Shown here: positions 27,781-38,088 of the stretch, piece by piece
Layout: the number at the start of each line of letters is the position of its first letter
Position numbering within the stretch: position 1 is the stretch's first letter
Source of the DNA: Jejuia sp040720935
GTDB lineage: Bacteria; Bacteroidota; Bacteroidia; Flavobacteriales; Flavobacteriaceae
Direction of reading: 5' to 3'
NCBI RefSeq assembly: GCF_040720935.1
Contig: NZ_JBFDAE010000010.1
Location: forward strand, 62,001 to 126,000
DNA length: 64,000 bases
Position numbers and translations under genes: made by a program
Notes under the pieces: generated by a model
The model's input: only the letters and a program-made list of their open reading frames with translations
Told to the model about the DNA's origin: nothing
The model's database searches: none

Positions 27781-28948
27781 TACAATTAAAGCAAAGTCTT
27801 TAGGTATTTTAATTTATTCATTATCTGGTGGTGGTGCAGAAAGAGCTGTTTCTCACCTCCTAGCCTATTGTATAGATAATAAAATTAAGGTACACCTTGT
27901 TTTGATGAACCCAACCATTAAATATCAAATACCTAGTGAAATCCAAATACATTACATAGAGCAATCCAGTCCTCATGAAAATGGTATTATCAAAACGTTA
28001 AAAATTCCTTTTTTGGCATACAAATATTCTAGACTTTTAAAGCGATTGGAAATCACTCACAGTTTAAGTTTTTTAACTAGGCCATCATTTATAAATATTA
28101 TTTCGAGTAAACTCACAAGATACAGTTATAAGGTAATAACTAATGAACGTGCATTTCCAAGTCTTCAATATAGTTATCCAAGTTTTCAATCTTTTTTTAA
28201 TAAAAAAATGATCCGTTTACTATATAAAAAATCTGATGTAGTAATATCGAATTCTCATGGAAACGCTAATGATTTAACAGAAAACTTTAGCGTACCGACC
28301 AATAAAATGAAGGTGATTCATAACCCAATAGATTTAGAAAAAATTGACAAAATAGAAGGATTAAATGATTTCTTTGATAGTAAAAAATTCAATATTGTAA
28401 CCCTTGGTCGTTTGGATATTGGTAAAAACCATGGTATGCTCATAAATGCAATAAGCAAATTAAATGACCCAATATTAAGATTATACATATTTGGAGACGG
28501 AAATTTGAAAAAGGAGTTAGAATCTCAAATCAAGGAACTGAATTTAGAAAAACAAGTTATATTAGCTGGTTTTGACCCTAACCCTTATAAATATTTGAAA
28601 AAGGCCGACTTATTTATATTTGGCTCAAATCATGAAGGATTCCCTAATGTGTTACTTGAAGCCATGTCTTGTGGCCTGCCAATTTTAACTACAAATTGTC
28701 AATCTGGCCCAAGTGAAATCATGGAATTAAAAAACGTTGAAAATGATATCATGAAAACAGATTACGGCATCTTGGTACCTATTAAAAATGCTGAATTAAT
28801 GGCAAAAGGAATCAACTATTTTATGTCTAACAAAGCATATCTAGATAGCTGTAAAACTAGTGTCTTAAAACGTGCAGAAGATTTTAGAAAAAATAAAATA
28901 TTAAAAGAATATATAGATGTAATTAGTTTAACTGATTATACTAAATAA
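27755..28948 (+). CDS. Glycosyltransferase family 4
   Basis: 397 residues. SGGGAERAVSHLLAY starts the acceptor domain, IVTLGRLDIGKNHGMLI starts the donor domain, and HEGFPNVLLEAMSCGLP carries the E-x7-E motif. The ATG lies inside the end of the AsnB gene (26-bp overlap in another frame), so translation is coupled. Lys-rich and cytoplasmic; substrate unknown. Confidence 0.9.
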   Translation: MDKDFQSNNTIKAKSLGILIYSLSGGGAERAVSHLLAYCIDNKIKVHLVLMNPTIKYQIPSEIQIHYIEQSSPHENGIIKTLKIPFLAYKYSRLLKRLEITHSLSFLTRPSFINIISSKLTRYSYKVITNERAFPSLQYSYPSFQSFFNKKMIRLLYKKSDVVISNSHGNANDLTENFSVPTNKMKVIHNPIDLEKIDKIEGLNDFFDSKKFNIVTLGRLDIGKNHGMLINAISKLNDPILRLYIFGDGNLKKELESQIKELNLEKQVILAGFDPNPYKYLKKADLFIFGSNHEGFPNVLLEAMSCGLPILTTNCQSGPSEIMELKNVENDIMKTDYGILVPIKNAELMAKGINYFMSNKAYLDSCKTSVLKRAEDFRKNKILKEYIDVISLTDYTK

Positions 28949-28959
28949 AAAGTAAACCC

Positions 28960-30858
28960 ATGTGTGGAATTAACGGAATAATAAATAAAACAAGTTGTAG
29001 TGAAAACGAAATAACTGCAGCATTAACCAAAATGAATAATTTAATTATTCATAGAGGTCCTGATGAAGATGGTTTTATAGCTACCAAACAAGACAACTTT
29101 TCTTTAGGAATGGCAATGAGGAGGTTGTCCATTATAGATTTATCTACAGGAAAACAACCCATATATTCTGATGATAAAAAAATAGTCATTGTATTTAATG
29201 GTGAAATCTATAACTATAGGGAGCTCAAGTCAAAGTTGGAAGAATCAGGAACTGTATTTAAAACGAATAGTGATACTGAGGTTATTTTAAGGCTTTATGA
29301 AAAACATGGTGTTGAGTCATTTAAATGGCTAGATGGTATGTTCGGTTTCAGTATATATGATCAACATAAAAACAAGGTGTTTATAGCTAGAGATTTTTTC
29401 GGGGAAAAGCCGCTTTATTATACTAGCACAAGCAAACAGTTCATTTGGGCATCAGAATTAAAATCAATAGTTAATGTATTGGATTTTAAACCCGAAATAT
29501 CAAAAAAGGGCGTGAATCTTTTTTTAAGGCTAACTTATATTCCTGCACCTTATTCCATATATGATAACATTTTTAAACTTGAAGCTAATCATTATATAGC
29601 GTATGATTTAAAAACCAATGCACATAAAGTTCACGAAATCTGTCAAGAAACGCTTCCTAAGGAAGAAAATATAAGTTTTGAGGATGCAAAAAAACATGTT
29701 AAGGATTTGGTTTACGAAAGTGTTAATAGCAGGTCTATTGCCGATGTGCCGTTAGGGACATTCTTATCCGGTGGTGTTGACTCATCAATAGTATCTCTTT
29801 GTCTTTCTCAATCTGCAACCAAAAAAATTGAAACATTTTCAATAGGTTTTAAAGAGGCAAAAATGGATGAAACGGCCAAATCTCAACTTGTTGCCAAAAT
29901 GATTGGTAGTAACCATCACGAATTTAAAATTGGTGAAGACGATTTAAAAAACAATATTCATGAAATTTTATTAAACTTTGACGAACCATTTTCTGATACT
30001 GCTGCCCTACCCACTTATTTTGTTTCAAAAAAGACAAGAGATTATGTAAAAGTGGCATTAACCGGTGACGGTGGTGATGAAGTATTTGGAGGGTACAATA
30101 AATATTATGTTGGTAAAATGAATACACGCTACACCAATATTGTTCCCAAGCCTATTCATAACATATTATTAAACTCATCAAAATTTTTGCTAGCAACAAA
30201 AAATGATAATAGAGGAAAACGATTCAAAATAAAAAAAATGCTCAAATCTGTTAGTTATGAAGGCGATCAGTATTGGGATATTATTTCGTTAGCTAATACA
30301 GAAAAAGAATTATCCGAAATTTTAACACAACCCTATTACATAGATAATTTATATGGTGAGTATAAAGACACACTTTATAGTAATAAGGCTGAATCTTTAA
30401 CAGAGTTTAGACATGTAGATAAGATTTTAAGTTTAGAAGGTGGTATGCTTGCAAAAGTTGATAGAACAAGTATGCAAAATTCTTTGGAATGTAGAGCGCC
30501 GTTTTTGAACAAAAAATTATGGGATTACACAAATACATTGCCAGAGAGCTATTTAATGAAAGGATGGAATAAAAAGCACATACTAAAAGAAGCCTTTAAA
30601 GATCAATTTCCTGATGAGTTTTTAGAAAAAAGTAAAAAAGGATTTGGATCTCCTGTCGGAAACTGGTTGAAATCTAGCTTAAAAAAAGAATTAGAATCAT
30701 ATATTGAACCTAATTATTTATCAAATCAAGGTATTTTTAACTTAGATATAATGATACCTTTAGTGCAAAATCATTTAGACAGCAAGCGCGATAATACGTT
30801 TAGGGTTTGGGCTTTTTATTGTTTCCAAAAATGGTACAGTAATATCTATTTAAACTAA
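28960..30858 (+). CDS. AsnB-type glutamine amidotransferase, copy 2
   Basis: 632 residues with Cys2 (MCGING), HRGPDEDG at 31-38, NGEIYNY at 80-86, SGGVDSS at 270-276 and ALTGDGGDEVFGGYNKY. All glutaminase and synthetase motifs are intact. It differs from copy 1 in nearly every region outside the motifs, so this is not a recent duplication and each copy probably has its own acceptor, such as GalA and GalNAcA residues. It sits 11 bp after a GT4 gene and 24 bp before another in the same operon. Confidence 0.88.
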   Translation: MCGINGIINKTSCSENEITAALTKMNNLIIHRGPDEDGFIATKQDNFSLGMAMRRLSIIDLSTGKQPIYSDDKKIVIVFNGEIYNYRELKSKLEESGTVFKTNSDTEVILRLYEKHGVESFKWLDGMFGFSIYDQHKNKVFIARDFFGEKPLYYTSTSKQFIWASELKSIVNVLDFKPEISKKGVNLFLRLTYIPAPYSIYDNIFKLEANHYIAYDLKTNAHKVHEICQETLPKEENISFEDAKKHVKDLVYESVNSRSIADVPLGTFLSGGVDSSIVSLCLSQSATKKIETFSIGFKEAKMDETAKSQLVAKMIGSNHHEFKIGEDDLKNNIHEILLNFDEPFSDTAALPTYFVSKKTRDYVKVALTGDGGDEVFGGYNKYYVGKMNTRYTNIVPKPIHNILLNSSKFLLATKNDNRGKRFKIKKMLKSVSYEGDQYWDIISLANTEKELSEILTQPYYIDNLYGEYKDTLYSNKAESLTEFRHVDKILSLEGGMLAKVDRTSMQNSLECRAPFLNKKLWDYTNTLPESYLMKGWNKKHILKEAFKDQFPDEFLEKSKKGFGSPVGNWLKSSLKKELESYIEPNYLSNQGIFNLDIMIPLVQNHLDSKRDNTFRVWAFYCFQKWYSNIYLN

Positions 30859-30882
30859 AGCCATTATCTAAAACTATAAAAC

Positions 30883-32037
30883 ATGAACAATAAAAAAAGA
30901 ATTTTGGTTTTGTCTTCATTGGACCATTCACTAATAAACTTTAGAGGCGACTTTATCAAAAGTCTCGTAAAAGAGGGTTATAAGGTTTATGCCGGTGCTC
31001 CCGAATTTGGTGAACAAAAACTTAAAGAACTTAAAGCCTTAGGAGCTATTCCCGTTAGCTATTACCTTCAAAGAACTGGTTTAAATCCCTTTAATGATTT
31101 AAAAACCATCTTTAACCTAAAAAAAATTATTAAAGAAAATAATATCGACTTAGTTTATTCATATACTGTTAAACCGGTTATATATGGCTCTATTGCAGCA
31201 AATATGAATAAAACCCCTGTTGTTTCTTTAATTACAGGCCTGGGATTTGCATTCACGGGTCTAACTTTTAAAGCTAGAACACTTCAAAGACTTAATGAGT
31301 TTTTATATAAATTGTCCATTAGAAAAAATAAGACAATTATTTTTCAAAATTCTGATGACTACCAATTGTTTTTGGATAGAAAAATAATATCAAAACATCA
31401 AAAAGTAGGTTTTGTAGGTGGTTCTGGTGTAAACCTAGAACAATTTAAAACTAGAGTCAATGAGAATTCAACAGATGTTATTAGTTTTATAATTGTTTCT
31501 AGATTAATAAAAGAAAAAGGTATCGAGCTTTATCTTAATGCAGCTCAAACGCTAAAAGTTAAATATCCTAAAGCAGAATTTCATGTTATAGGTGCGCCAG
31601 AAAATTCGCCTTCAGCTGTAGATTCAAAAAAATTAAATATGTTAAATGATGATGGAACAATAGTTTATCATGGCCCTCAAAACAATATTCCTCAGCATTT
31701 ATATAAAAGGGATATTTTTGTGCTTCCAACTTATTATAGAGAAGGCGTTCCAAGATCTATACTAGAAGCTTTATCTGTTGGTTTACCTGTAATAACAACA
31801 AACACCCCTGGTTGTAAAGAAACTGTAATTAATAAAAAAAATGGTTTCTTAATTGAACCTCAAAACTTAGATAAGTTAATTGAGGCTATGGAATATTTCC
31901 TTATAAACAAAGAGAGCATTAAGGAAATGGGAATAAATAGTAGAAATTATGCCAAGGAAAAATTTGATGTTAACATTATTAACAAAAATCTTTTGAAAAT
32001 GATTAACAACATTTTAAATCCAACAACAGCACACTAA
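30883..32037 (+). CDS. Glycosyltransferase family 4 (PglA-like)
   Basis: 384 residues. The N-terminus (ILVLSSLDHSLINFRGDF) and YSYTVKPVIYGSIAA followed by GLGFAFTG are typical of the GT4 branch that includes PglA-type enzymes acting on the first, bacillosamine-like, undecaprenyl-linked sugar. REGVPRSILEALSVGLP supplies the E-x7-E motif. This is the last gene of the plus-strand operon; the next gene converges on it. If it acts second in the pathway, its acceptor would be the product of one of the sugar-phosphate transferases at 43-47 kb. Confidence 0.88.
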   Translation: MNNKKRILVLSSLDHSLINFRGDFIKSLVKEGYKVYAGAPEFGEQKLKELKALGAIPVSYYLQRTGLNPFNDLKTIFNLKKIIKENNIDLVYSYTVKPVIYGSIAANMNKTPVVSLITGLGFAFTGLTFKARTLQRLNEFLYKLSIRKNKTIIFQNSDDYQLFLDRKIISKHQKVGFVGGSGVNLEQFKTRVNENSTDVISFIIVSRLIKEKGIELYLNAAQTLKVKYPKAEFHVIGAPENSPSAVDSKKLNMLNDDGTIVYHGPQNNIPQHLYKRDIFVLPTYYREGVPRSILEALSVGLPVITTNTPGCKETVINKKNGFLIEPQNLDKLIEAMEYFLINKESIKEMGINSRNYAKEKFDVNIINKNLLKMINNILNPTTAH

Positions 32038-32092
32038 AAATAACCTAAGCTATTGATGATATCACTATTACCGAGTTTAACATTTTCTAATT

Positions 32093-33118
32093 CTAGGAGA
32101 TAAGCCTCTTAAATTTTAAACTGGAAAAAAGCAAAGCCTTGTTATTAAAAATTGGTACGGCGGTCATATTATAAATACGACTTGTTTTATCTCCTCCTAT
32201 TCCACCAAGTTTCTTATTTATTGGATAAACACCTAATTTGTTTAACCTACTTAATATCTTTTTTAAATCTTCAAAACATAAGCTATTACATTTAAAAGCT
32301 TTAATTAATATGGTAAACACATAAGATTGCTGTTTTCTTTTAAAACTTTTAACGGCTTTACCGTAACTAGTATGCGACTTATCAAGGGTATTCATCAATA
32401 AATTAAGTTCTTCTATAGCTACGACTAAATCAAAAATAAATTTTTTTAGATGAGTATTATCGGTGCTTGTAGTGACAGAATTTTCAACCCTCACAAACCT
32501 ATGTACATCCATGTTTTTCTTTGCCACCCTATTAGCCTTGACAAAAATATTAGATGTAAAAATTGAATCCTCCACCATGAACTTGCGCTCTACAAACCTC
32601 AAGCCTATATCAATTAAAAAGTCTTTCTTAATTAAATACCACCAGACTTCATTCCTATAATCACATTCTCCAATAAATGTAATACCATCCATTACATTTA
32701 AAGAAAAATCGTTAACCACAGGAGTAGAAGATTCGATCTTAGCATCATCGGTTCTATAAATACTATTAAAGCCGAGAATTTCTAAATTATTTTTCTCTGC
32801 CAATTTTAAAAGAATGTTTAAAACATTTTCGGCCAGATAATCATCAGCATCTATAAAATAAATATATTCCCCCTTTGCAACGTCAATGCCTTTATTTCGA
32901 GCAGCACTCGGCCCCAGATTCTTCTGGTTAAAAAGGTGAATGTTTGAATATTTTTTCTTATAAATCTCAACAATGCTTGCACTAGAATCCGTGGAACCAT
33001 CGTTAATAATAATTATTTCGTATTCATGTAACGAAACGTCCTGATTTATCAAGCTTAACAGGCAACGCTCTATAAATTGTTCCTTATTGTATAAGGGAAT
33101 TACAATACTTAATTTCAT
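32093..33118 (-). CDS. Glycosyltransferase family 2
   Basis: 341 residues, GT-A fold. LSIVIPLYNKEQFIERCL opens the nucleotide-binding domain, NLGPSAARNKGID is the classic second motif and FIDADDYL carries the DxD-like metal site. About 120 C-terminal residues are basic and not assigned. It is convergent with the GT4 operon and separated from it by 55 bp. It adds one sugar of the repeat unit; the donor is not predictable. Confidence 0.88.
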   Translation of the reverse strand: MKLSIVIPLYNKEQFIERCLLSLINQDVSLHEYEIIIINDGSTDSSASIVEIYKKKYSNIHLFNQKNLGPSAARNKGIDVAKGEYIYFIDADDYLAENVLNILLKLAEKNNLEILGFNSIYRTDDAKIESSTPVVNDFSLNVMDGITFIGECDYRNEVWWYLIKKDFLIDIGLRFVERKFMVEDSIFTSNIFVKANRVAKKNMDVHRFVRVENSVTTSTDNTHLKKFIFDLVVAIEELNLLMNTLDKSHTSYGKAVKSFKRKQQSYVFTILIKAFKCNSLCFEDLKKILSRLNKLGVYPINKKLGGIGGDKTSRIYNMTAVPIFNNKALLFSSLKFKRLIS

Positions 33119-34474
33119 CGGTTTAGAGTTTTATTTGGTTCTATTTTATTTTAGTGTTGATACTGGGTTTGAATCCTTGCTACTTGAGCTTTGTATCAAT
33201 ATATGTTGCGTTCCAATCTTTGAAAAACCCCAAGACAGAAAAAAACCTATACTTTTATCTAGTCAAAGAACATTGTAATCTTTAATCGAAAACAATTTCC
33301 CGCATGCTTGCATCGGGGTTTCCGCTGAAATTGTCATTCCCGTGAAAACGGGAATCAAAATAATAGAATTTCGGTTTTTGACCCTGAGGTCATAATGAAA
33401 CCAGCGAAATACCTCTGTGACTCGCCCTAAGGATAGTTGGTTTCAAAAAATTCTTTATTTATGTTACTAAAATATAATGGTTTATGGCTTTGGGAAATGA
33501 CCTGAATCAGTTTCAGCATTTTTTAGCTAATTTTTCACACCCATCTGAAAGACAGTAATTTAAAATAGCTTGGGAATCCCTTGTTTTAGGTTTGCACACT
33601 AAAAATCATTGATTTTGTGCCACGCTTGGATGCTTACTCGTTGTGCTGAAACCTATGGTGGTGATAAAGGATGTGGTAGCTATTAGGCCTATGGACAATT
33701 TATAGCTTTAACTTTCAAACGGTTCAATAAATACTTTACATTAAATGATGCTTTTACAGGAATTAGGTTTCACAGACCTTTATTTCAGATTAGGGACTTT
33801 CTCAAAGCCCTGTGCGTTCTACGATGGAAATTATTATTACCGGTCAGTTAGATCATTCGGCCAGAACGATTGCAGATTTATATAAAAAGCGTTGGGACAT
33901 AGAACTGTTTTTTAAACCCATTAAGCAAAACTTACAAATCAAAACCTCTGTGGGCACTAGTGAAAATGCTGTAAAGCCACAGATATATGTTGCCCTAATA
34001 TCCTATCTGCTACTTCAGCACACAGAAAGAACGGTAGCAAATAAAAACATACACATTCCTTTAATTTTGTGAAGAAAATCAGGTCTGCTTAAATTTTTAT
34101 CTCACATTAGACTACGCCCGAAATCACGTATGTAAAGGGACTAATAGCCTTAGAGGAAGGCCACAAACGAAACAGACTTGTTTTCTGGATAATTCCCTTT
34201 CTTGTTTAAAATTACTGTAAAAGAAAAGGATGGTTTTTTGTGTTATACTAAATAGATAAATAAAGCATAGCCGAAGTTACGGTTTCTTTTTATGTTGAAG
34301 TAGAAAGCCCCTCCCTACCGGCGGACAGCAAAGGGCATTTTATTACGGTTATTCTATATGAGCGACGGTATAAATCCTAGAAATCCTTTTTATGTACAAT
34401 ACGGACTATTTAATGGGGATTGTAAAAACTTTCGGATGGCTCTATGTTCTTGGATAAGAGAATAAAACTGTTAT
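33119..34474. other. 1.36-kb region of insertion-sequence debris
   Basis: Besides the transposase fragment at 33812-34072 the region shows only broken frames. A small hairpin ATTCCCGT-gaaa-ACGGGAAT (33336-33355), of a kind common between genes, is present. The region marks the right end of the compact glycosyltransferase block. Confidence 0.6.
33812..34072 (+). pseudogene. IS4-family transposase, C-terminal fragment
   Basis: An 86-codon frame reads IIITGQLDHSARTIADLYKKRWDIELFFK and then IKQNLQIKT, with GTSENAV and YVALISYLLLQ. This is the conserved C-terminal block of IS4-type DDE transposases (the Y-x2-R-x3-E-x6-K signature). The Trp normally found before IKQNL is Pro. The upstream part, from about 33480, is interrupted by stops and the catalytic Asp residues are not recognisable. 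The element is dead. Confidence 0.8.
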
Positions 34475-35248
34475 TTATCTACCCAAATAACCGCCATCAA
34501 CAGGTATTACGCACCCTGTTATATAATCGCTTGCTGATGAAGCCAATAATACGGTTAATCCTTTCAAATCCTCACCGCTACCCCATCTTTTCATTGGAAC
34601 TCTCATGAACACTTCGTCAGTTCTTTTCTTATCATTAATTAACGCGGTGTTCAATTGTGTATCCATATATCCAGGGGCGATCGCATTGACACAAATTCCC
34701 TTAGCAGACCAATCGTTCGAAAGCGCTTTTGTTAATTGCCCAACCCCTCCTTTAGAGGCGGCATATGCAGGAATTGTAATCCCTCCTAAAACACTCATTA
34801 TTGAAGCAATGTTTATAATTTTGCCTCCACCATTTTTCAACATGGTATTACCAGCATATTTGCAATAATAAAATGTTGCATCTAAATTGATAGCTATAAC
34901 CTTGCTCCATTCTTCCTCAGGAAAATCTTCACTTGGATATCTTCTTTGAATACCTGCTGAATTTATTAAGATATCAACAGTACCACCGAGTATATCTAAA
35001 GCGTTTTTGTACGATTCTCTTATTTGTTCAATTTTGCTTACATCTGCTTTTATCGGACTTACGTTAAGACCGCTTTTTTTGAAATTCTCACATATATCAA
35101 ATACACGATCATCAAAATCAATGACCACGGTTTGTGCTCCAGCTTGCGATATTGCCTCAACCATCGCTTTTCCAAGATCTCCTGCTCCACCTACAACGAT
35201 CGCCTTTTTTCCAGTTAAACTAAATGCATCTAAAATATTTGCTGCCAT
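34475..35248 (-). CDS. SDR oxidoreductase, KduD-like
   Basis: 257 residues, classical SDR. VGGAGDLGKAM is the nucleotide-binding loop, NSAGIQRRYP the NAG-type motif, and AYAASKGG the catalytic Tyr-x3-Lys. PGYMDTQLNTALINDKKRTDE and the GGYLGR ending resemble 2-deoxy-gluconate/2-keto-3-deoxygluconate dehydrogenases. It may reduce or oxidise a sugar or sugar acid in the cytoplasm. It lies 147 bp downstream of the ATP-grasp gene on the same strand, and the two could be one transcript. In this context a biosynthetic role for an unusual sugar is more likely than catabolism, but this is inference. Confidence 0.85.
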   Translation of the reverse strand: MAANILDAFSLTGKKAIVVGGAGDLGKAMVEAISQAGAQTVVIDFDDRVFDICENFKKSGLNVSPIKADVSKIEQIRESYKNALDILGGTVDILINSAGIQRRYPSEDFPEEEWSKVIAINLDATFYYCKYAGNTMLKNGGGKIINIASIMSVLGGITIPAYAASKGGVGQLTKALSNDWSAKGICVNAIAPGYMDTQLNTALINDKKRTDEVFMRVPMKRWGSGEDLKGLTVLLASSASDYITGCVIPVDGGYLGR

Positions 35249-35395
35249 ACTTTTTGTTTTATGTTATCAACAACTCTCAATGGACTTTTATGATTTGTAA
35301 GAACTATAGTTTTATAAATTGTAAATCACAGTACTTACTTCTTAAAATCTTCCTTTAAGATATGTTGTTTTTTTTAATATTTAAATCGAACTTTT

Positions 35396-36685
35396 CTAAT
35401 TAACAATATAATCTTTTTCATTCCAAGGTTTTAACCATTCTAAAATCATGTTTTCCCCATTTGAATCTAAAACCTTTAACGTGTTTTTAAAATTTTCGAT
35501 GATTTGGTTGACTTCAATAATAGAATCTGCATTAACATAAATTCTATAAATAATCTGCCTTTCTGTCCCCAAAAATTCTTCCTTAACCGTATCACCAACT
35601 TTAAATCGTTCAACAACAAAAACTACATTTTCATTAGATTTTATGTCATTAATACCTTCAACTTTATCAATTTCACCAGCTTTTAATAGAATCCAAATTG
35701 AGCTGGCAGATTTACCTCTAAACTTGTAATCATTTTTCTCTGGAAAATCATCGTCCCCAAAAACACCGGTAAATGCATAGTTAATGAGCATTTTTCTATG
35801 ATCAAACCCATTTATAGCCTCAAGATGAATATGAGGTGCTTCCCCCTGTAATCTAAATCCTGGGTCATAAATATAGAACTCATCGTTTTCAACAAAAAAC
35901 TGAATACAGAGTACCCCGGCCTTTATATTTAAGCCTTCAAACATTGTACATAATTTGGGGTGAACCTCTTTTACGAAACTGTCTGTATATTTAGAAGGAT
36001 ATACGGTACCTAGTGCTATAGGGCTGGAATCGCCTTGTAATCTTGTAAGCTGCCTGTCAAAAGTTGCTGAAAGATAAGGAATGCCATTTCTAAAAGTATA
36101 ATACACTGCCATATCATCACAGTTTGTATCCATATATTTTTCCACTAAAACCACTCCTTTTTTGGAATATTTTAAGGCTGTTTCTACCGTGGCAATATAA
36201 TCTTCTTCATCCCTACAAATCTTCACACCAACGCCCCCTCCGCTATCTACTGGCTTAACTATCAGGGGATAACTAATGTTTTGAGGTTTTTTAATTTCAG
36301 AATCGTTTGTTAAATAAATTCCAGGAATATCTTGAATATCATACTTTTCACAATAACGCTTAAATCCGTCTTTACTGCAAAATGCCTCTACGGCCTTCTC
36401 TGTAGCATAACAAGGAAAATTCAGTTTCTCACAAATTTCCCGATAAGGTTTTACTAGAATGTCGGCTACTCCAACTAAAACTGCATCTACTTTTCTTTCC
36501 TTGGCTACACTAACAATTTTATCGATATCAAAACCATCTATGTCGTGGGTCTCAGAGGCTCTTTTTTTTGCAGGGGCATTGGGATTTGGATCGATAACAA
36601 TGGTATAAATACCCATAGACTCCGCAATATCTACCAAAACCCCTGTTTCAGGATTTCCGCCAAGTATTATTAGTTTTTTTTGCAT
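35396..36685 (-). CDS. ATP-grasp domain protein
   Basis: 429 residues. The N-terminal Rossmann-like domain starts LIILGGNPETGVLVDIAES, the ATP-grasp core contains PLIVKPVDSGGGVGVKIC and VVLVEKYM, and FFVENDEFYIYDPGFRLQGEAPH gives the metal-binding end. This arrangement resembles biotin carboxylase and carbamoyl-phosphate-synthase-like ligases that join a carboxylate to an amine or thiol. Together with TupA and two AsnB proteins it is the fourth possible carboxylate-modifying enzyme of the locus. Substrate unknown. Confidence 0.85.
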   Translation of the reverse strand: MQKKLIILGGNPETGVLVDIAESMGIYTIVIDPNPNAPAKKRASETHDIDGFDIDKIVSVAKERKVDAVLVGVADILVKPYREICEKLNFPCYATEKAVEAFCSKDGFKRYCEKYDIQDIPGIYLTNDSEIKKPQNISYPLIVKPVDSGGGVGVKICRDEEDYIATVETALKYSKKGVVLVEKYMDTNCDDMAVYYTFRNGIPYLSATFDRQLTRLQGDSSPIALGTVYPSKYTDSFVKEVHPKLCTMFEGLNIKAGVLCIQFFVENDEFYIYDPGFRLQGEAPHIHLEAINGFDHRKMLINYAFTGVFGDDDFPEKNDYKFRGKSASSIWILLKAGEIDKVEGINDIKSNENVVFVVERFKVGDTVKEEFLGTERQIIYRIYVNADSIIEVNQIIENFKNTLKVLDSNGENMILEWLKPWNEKDYIVN

Positions 36686-37320
36686 AAACTATTATTTATT
36701 AATTTGTTGTTAACTCAAAATGAAAGGGTTATTGAACGAAAAAAAACTTTGACCAAACTAGTTCGTTGTTCATGGGTTGGGGCCTCTGCTTGTTGAGACT
36801 CACAAAGTATTCTAAAATCTTCCAATACCATGGTCGTATTTTTCGACAAAGATAGTTATTGTTTAAATTATATGAATAGAACACAGTCTTATTTTTTCTA
36901 TGGTTTAAACTATTGATTTAACGATGCACTATTATTACCATCCGAAAGGTTGGTTTTAAAAAAAGCTGAAATCAGTTTTATGAAGGCCTTATAACCGATC
37001 AACAATTTGCTCTGAAATTCTTTGATATATACGAAAACAAACGATGTTCTATTTTGTTCCATTTAGGCGTTACGGTTTCTATTCTTTTTTTGACCAGTAA
37101 GTATCTAAATATCAGTATAATTGATCATAAGTAGCTGGTACACGTACATTTCATGCTGAAGTACAACGTGTGGCCACAAAGCTTTTTTTTCAAAAAAAGG
37201 AAGTGAATGGATGAATTGTTATTAAAAGTAAGTAAATTTGCATTAATCATGCTATGGTATAAATTGTTAAATTTATGCATAGATTAACCTATAAATTAAT
37301 TTTTAATTTTTTTCTACAAA
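36686..37320. other. Divergent intergenic region (635 bp)
   Basis: No gene or recognisable remnant was seen. TAAATTTG at 37233-37240 matches the -7 promoter element 81 bp before rfbF, without a clear TTG box at the expected distance. Confidence 0.5.
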
Positions 37321-38088
37321 ATGAAAGTTTTATTATTAGCAGGTGGACTTGGAACACGAATTTCTGAAGAAACGCATCTGAAGCCAAAGCCCATGGTTGA
37401 AATTGGAGGAAAACCAATTTTATGGCACATTATGAAAATGTATTCCCATTACGGTTTTAATGAATTTGTGGTCCTCTTGGGGTACAAGGGATATGTGGTC
37501 AAAGAGTTTTTCGCCAATTACTTTATGCACAATTCCGATGTTACTGTGGATTTGGCAGAAAATAAAATAACAATTCATGACAATAAGTCAGAACCTTGGA
37601 AGATTACGCTTCTAGATACCGGAATGCATAGTATGACCGGTGGGAGGATCCTTAGAGCCAAAAAGTATATTGGAGATGAGCCCTTTATGCTTACCTATGG
37701 AGATGGAGTATCTGATGTAAATATTAAGGCCTTAGAAGAATACCATCGAAGTCATTCAGGTTGTATAACCATGACTTCTGTTCAGCCTGACGGGAGATTT
37801 GGTTCCCTTAAAATGGATGGAGACCGTATTAGTCAATTTTTGGAGAAGCCTAAAGGTGACGGGGGTTGGATTAATGGTGGTTTTTTTGTTTGTGAACCTA
37901 AAGTTTTAGAATATTTAGATGGAGATGCAACCATTTTCGAAAGAAAACCTTTAGAAAGGATGGCAGAGGACAAAGAACTCTATTCTTTTAAACACACAGG
38001 TTTTTGGAAACCAATGGATACACTAAGAGATAAAAATCAACTAGAGGAAATGTGGGCCAACAATACAGCAAAATGGAAAACATGGTAG
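37321..38088 (+). CDS. rfbF: Glucose-1-phosphate cytidylyltransferase
   Basis: 255 residues, the normal RfbF length. The nucleotidyltransferase signature GGLGTRISEETHLKPKPMVEIG follows the first beta strand; TYGDGVSDVN, the Asp-containing metal site, and FLEKPKGDGGWINGGFFV are diagnostic for RfbF. It makes CDP-glucose from CTP and glucose-1-phosphate, the first step to CDP-6-deoxysugars. It overlaps the next gene, so the three genes to 40031 form one operon. Base composition is visibly richer in G and C than that of the glycosyltransferase operon. Confidence 0.95.
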   Translation: MKVLLLAGGLGTRISEETHLKPKPMVEIGGKPILWHIMKMYSHYGFNEFVVLLGYKGYVVKEFFANYFMHNSDVTVDLAENKITIHDNKSEPWKITLLDTGMHSMTGGRILRAKKYIGDEPFMLTYGDGVSDVNIKALEEYHRSHSGCITMTSVQPDGRFGSLKMDGDRISQFLEKPKGDGGWINGGFFVCEPKVLEYLDGDATIFERKPLERMAEDKELYSFKHTGFWKPMDTLRDKNQLEEMWANNTAKWKTW

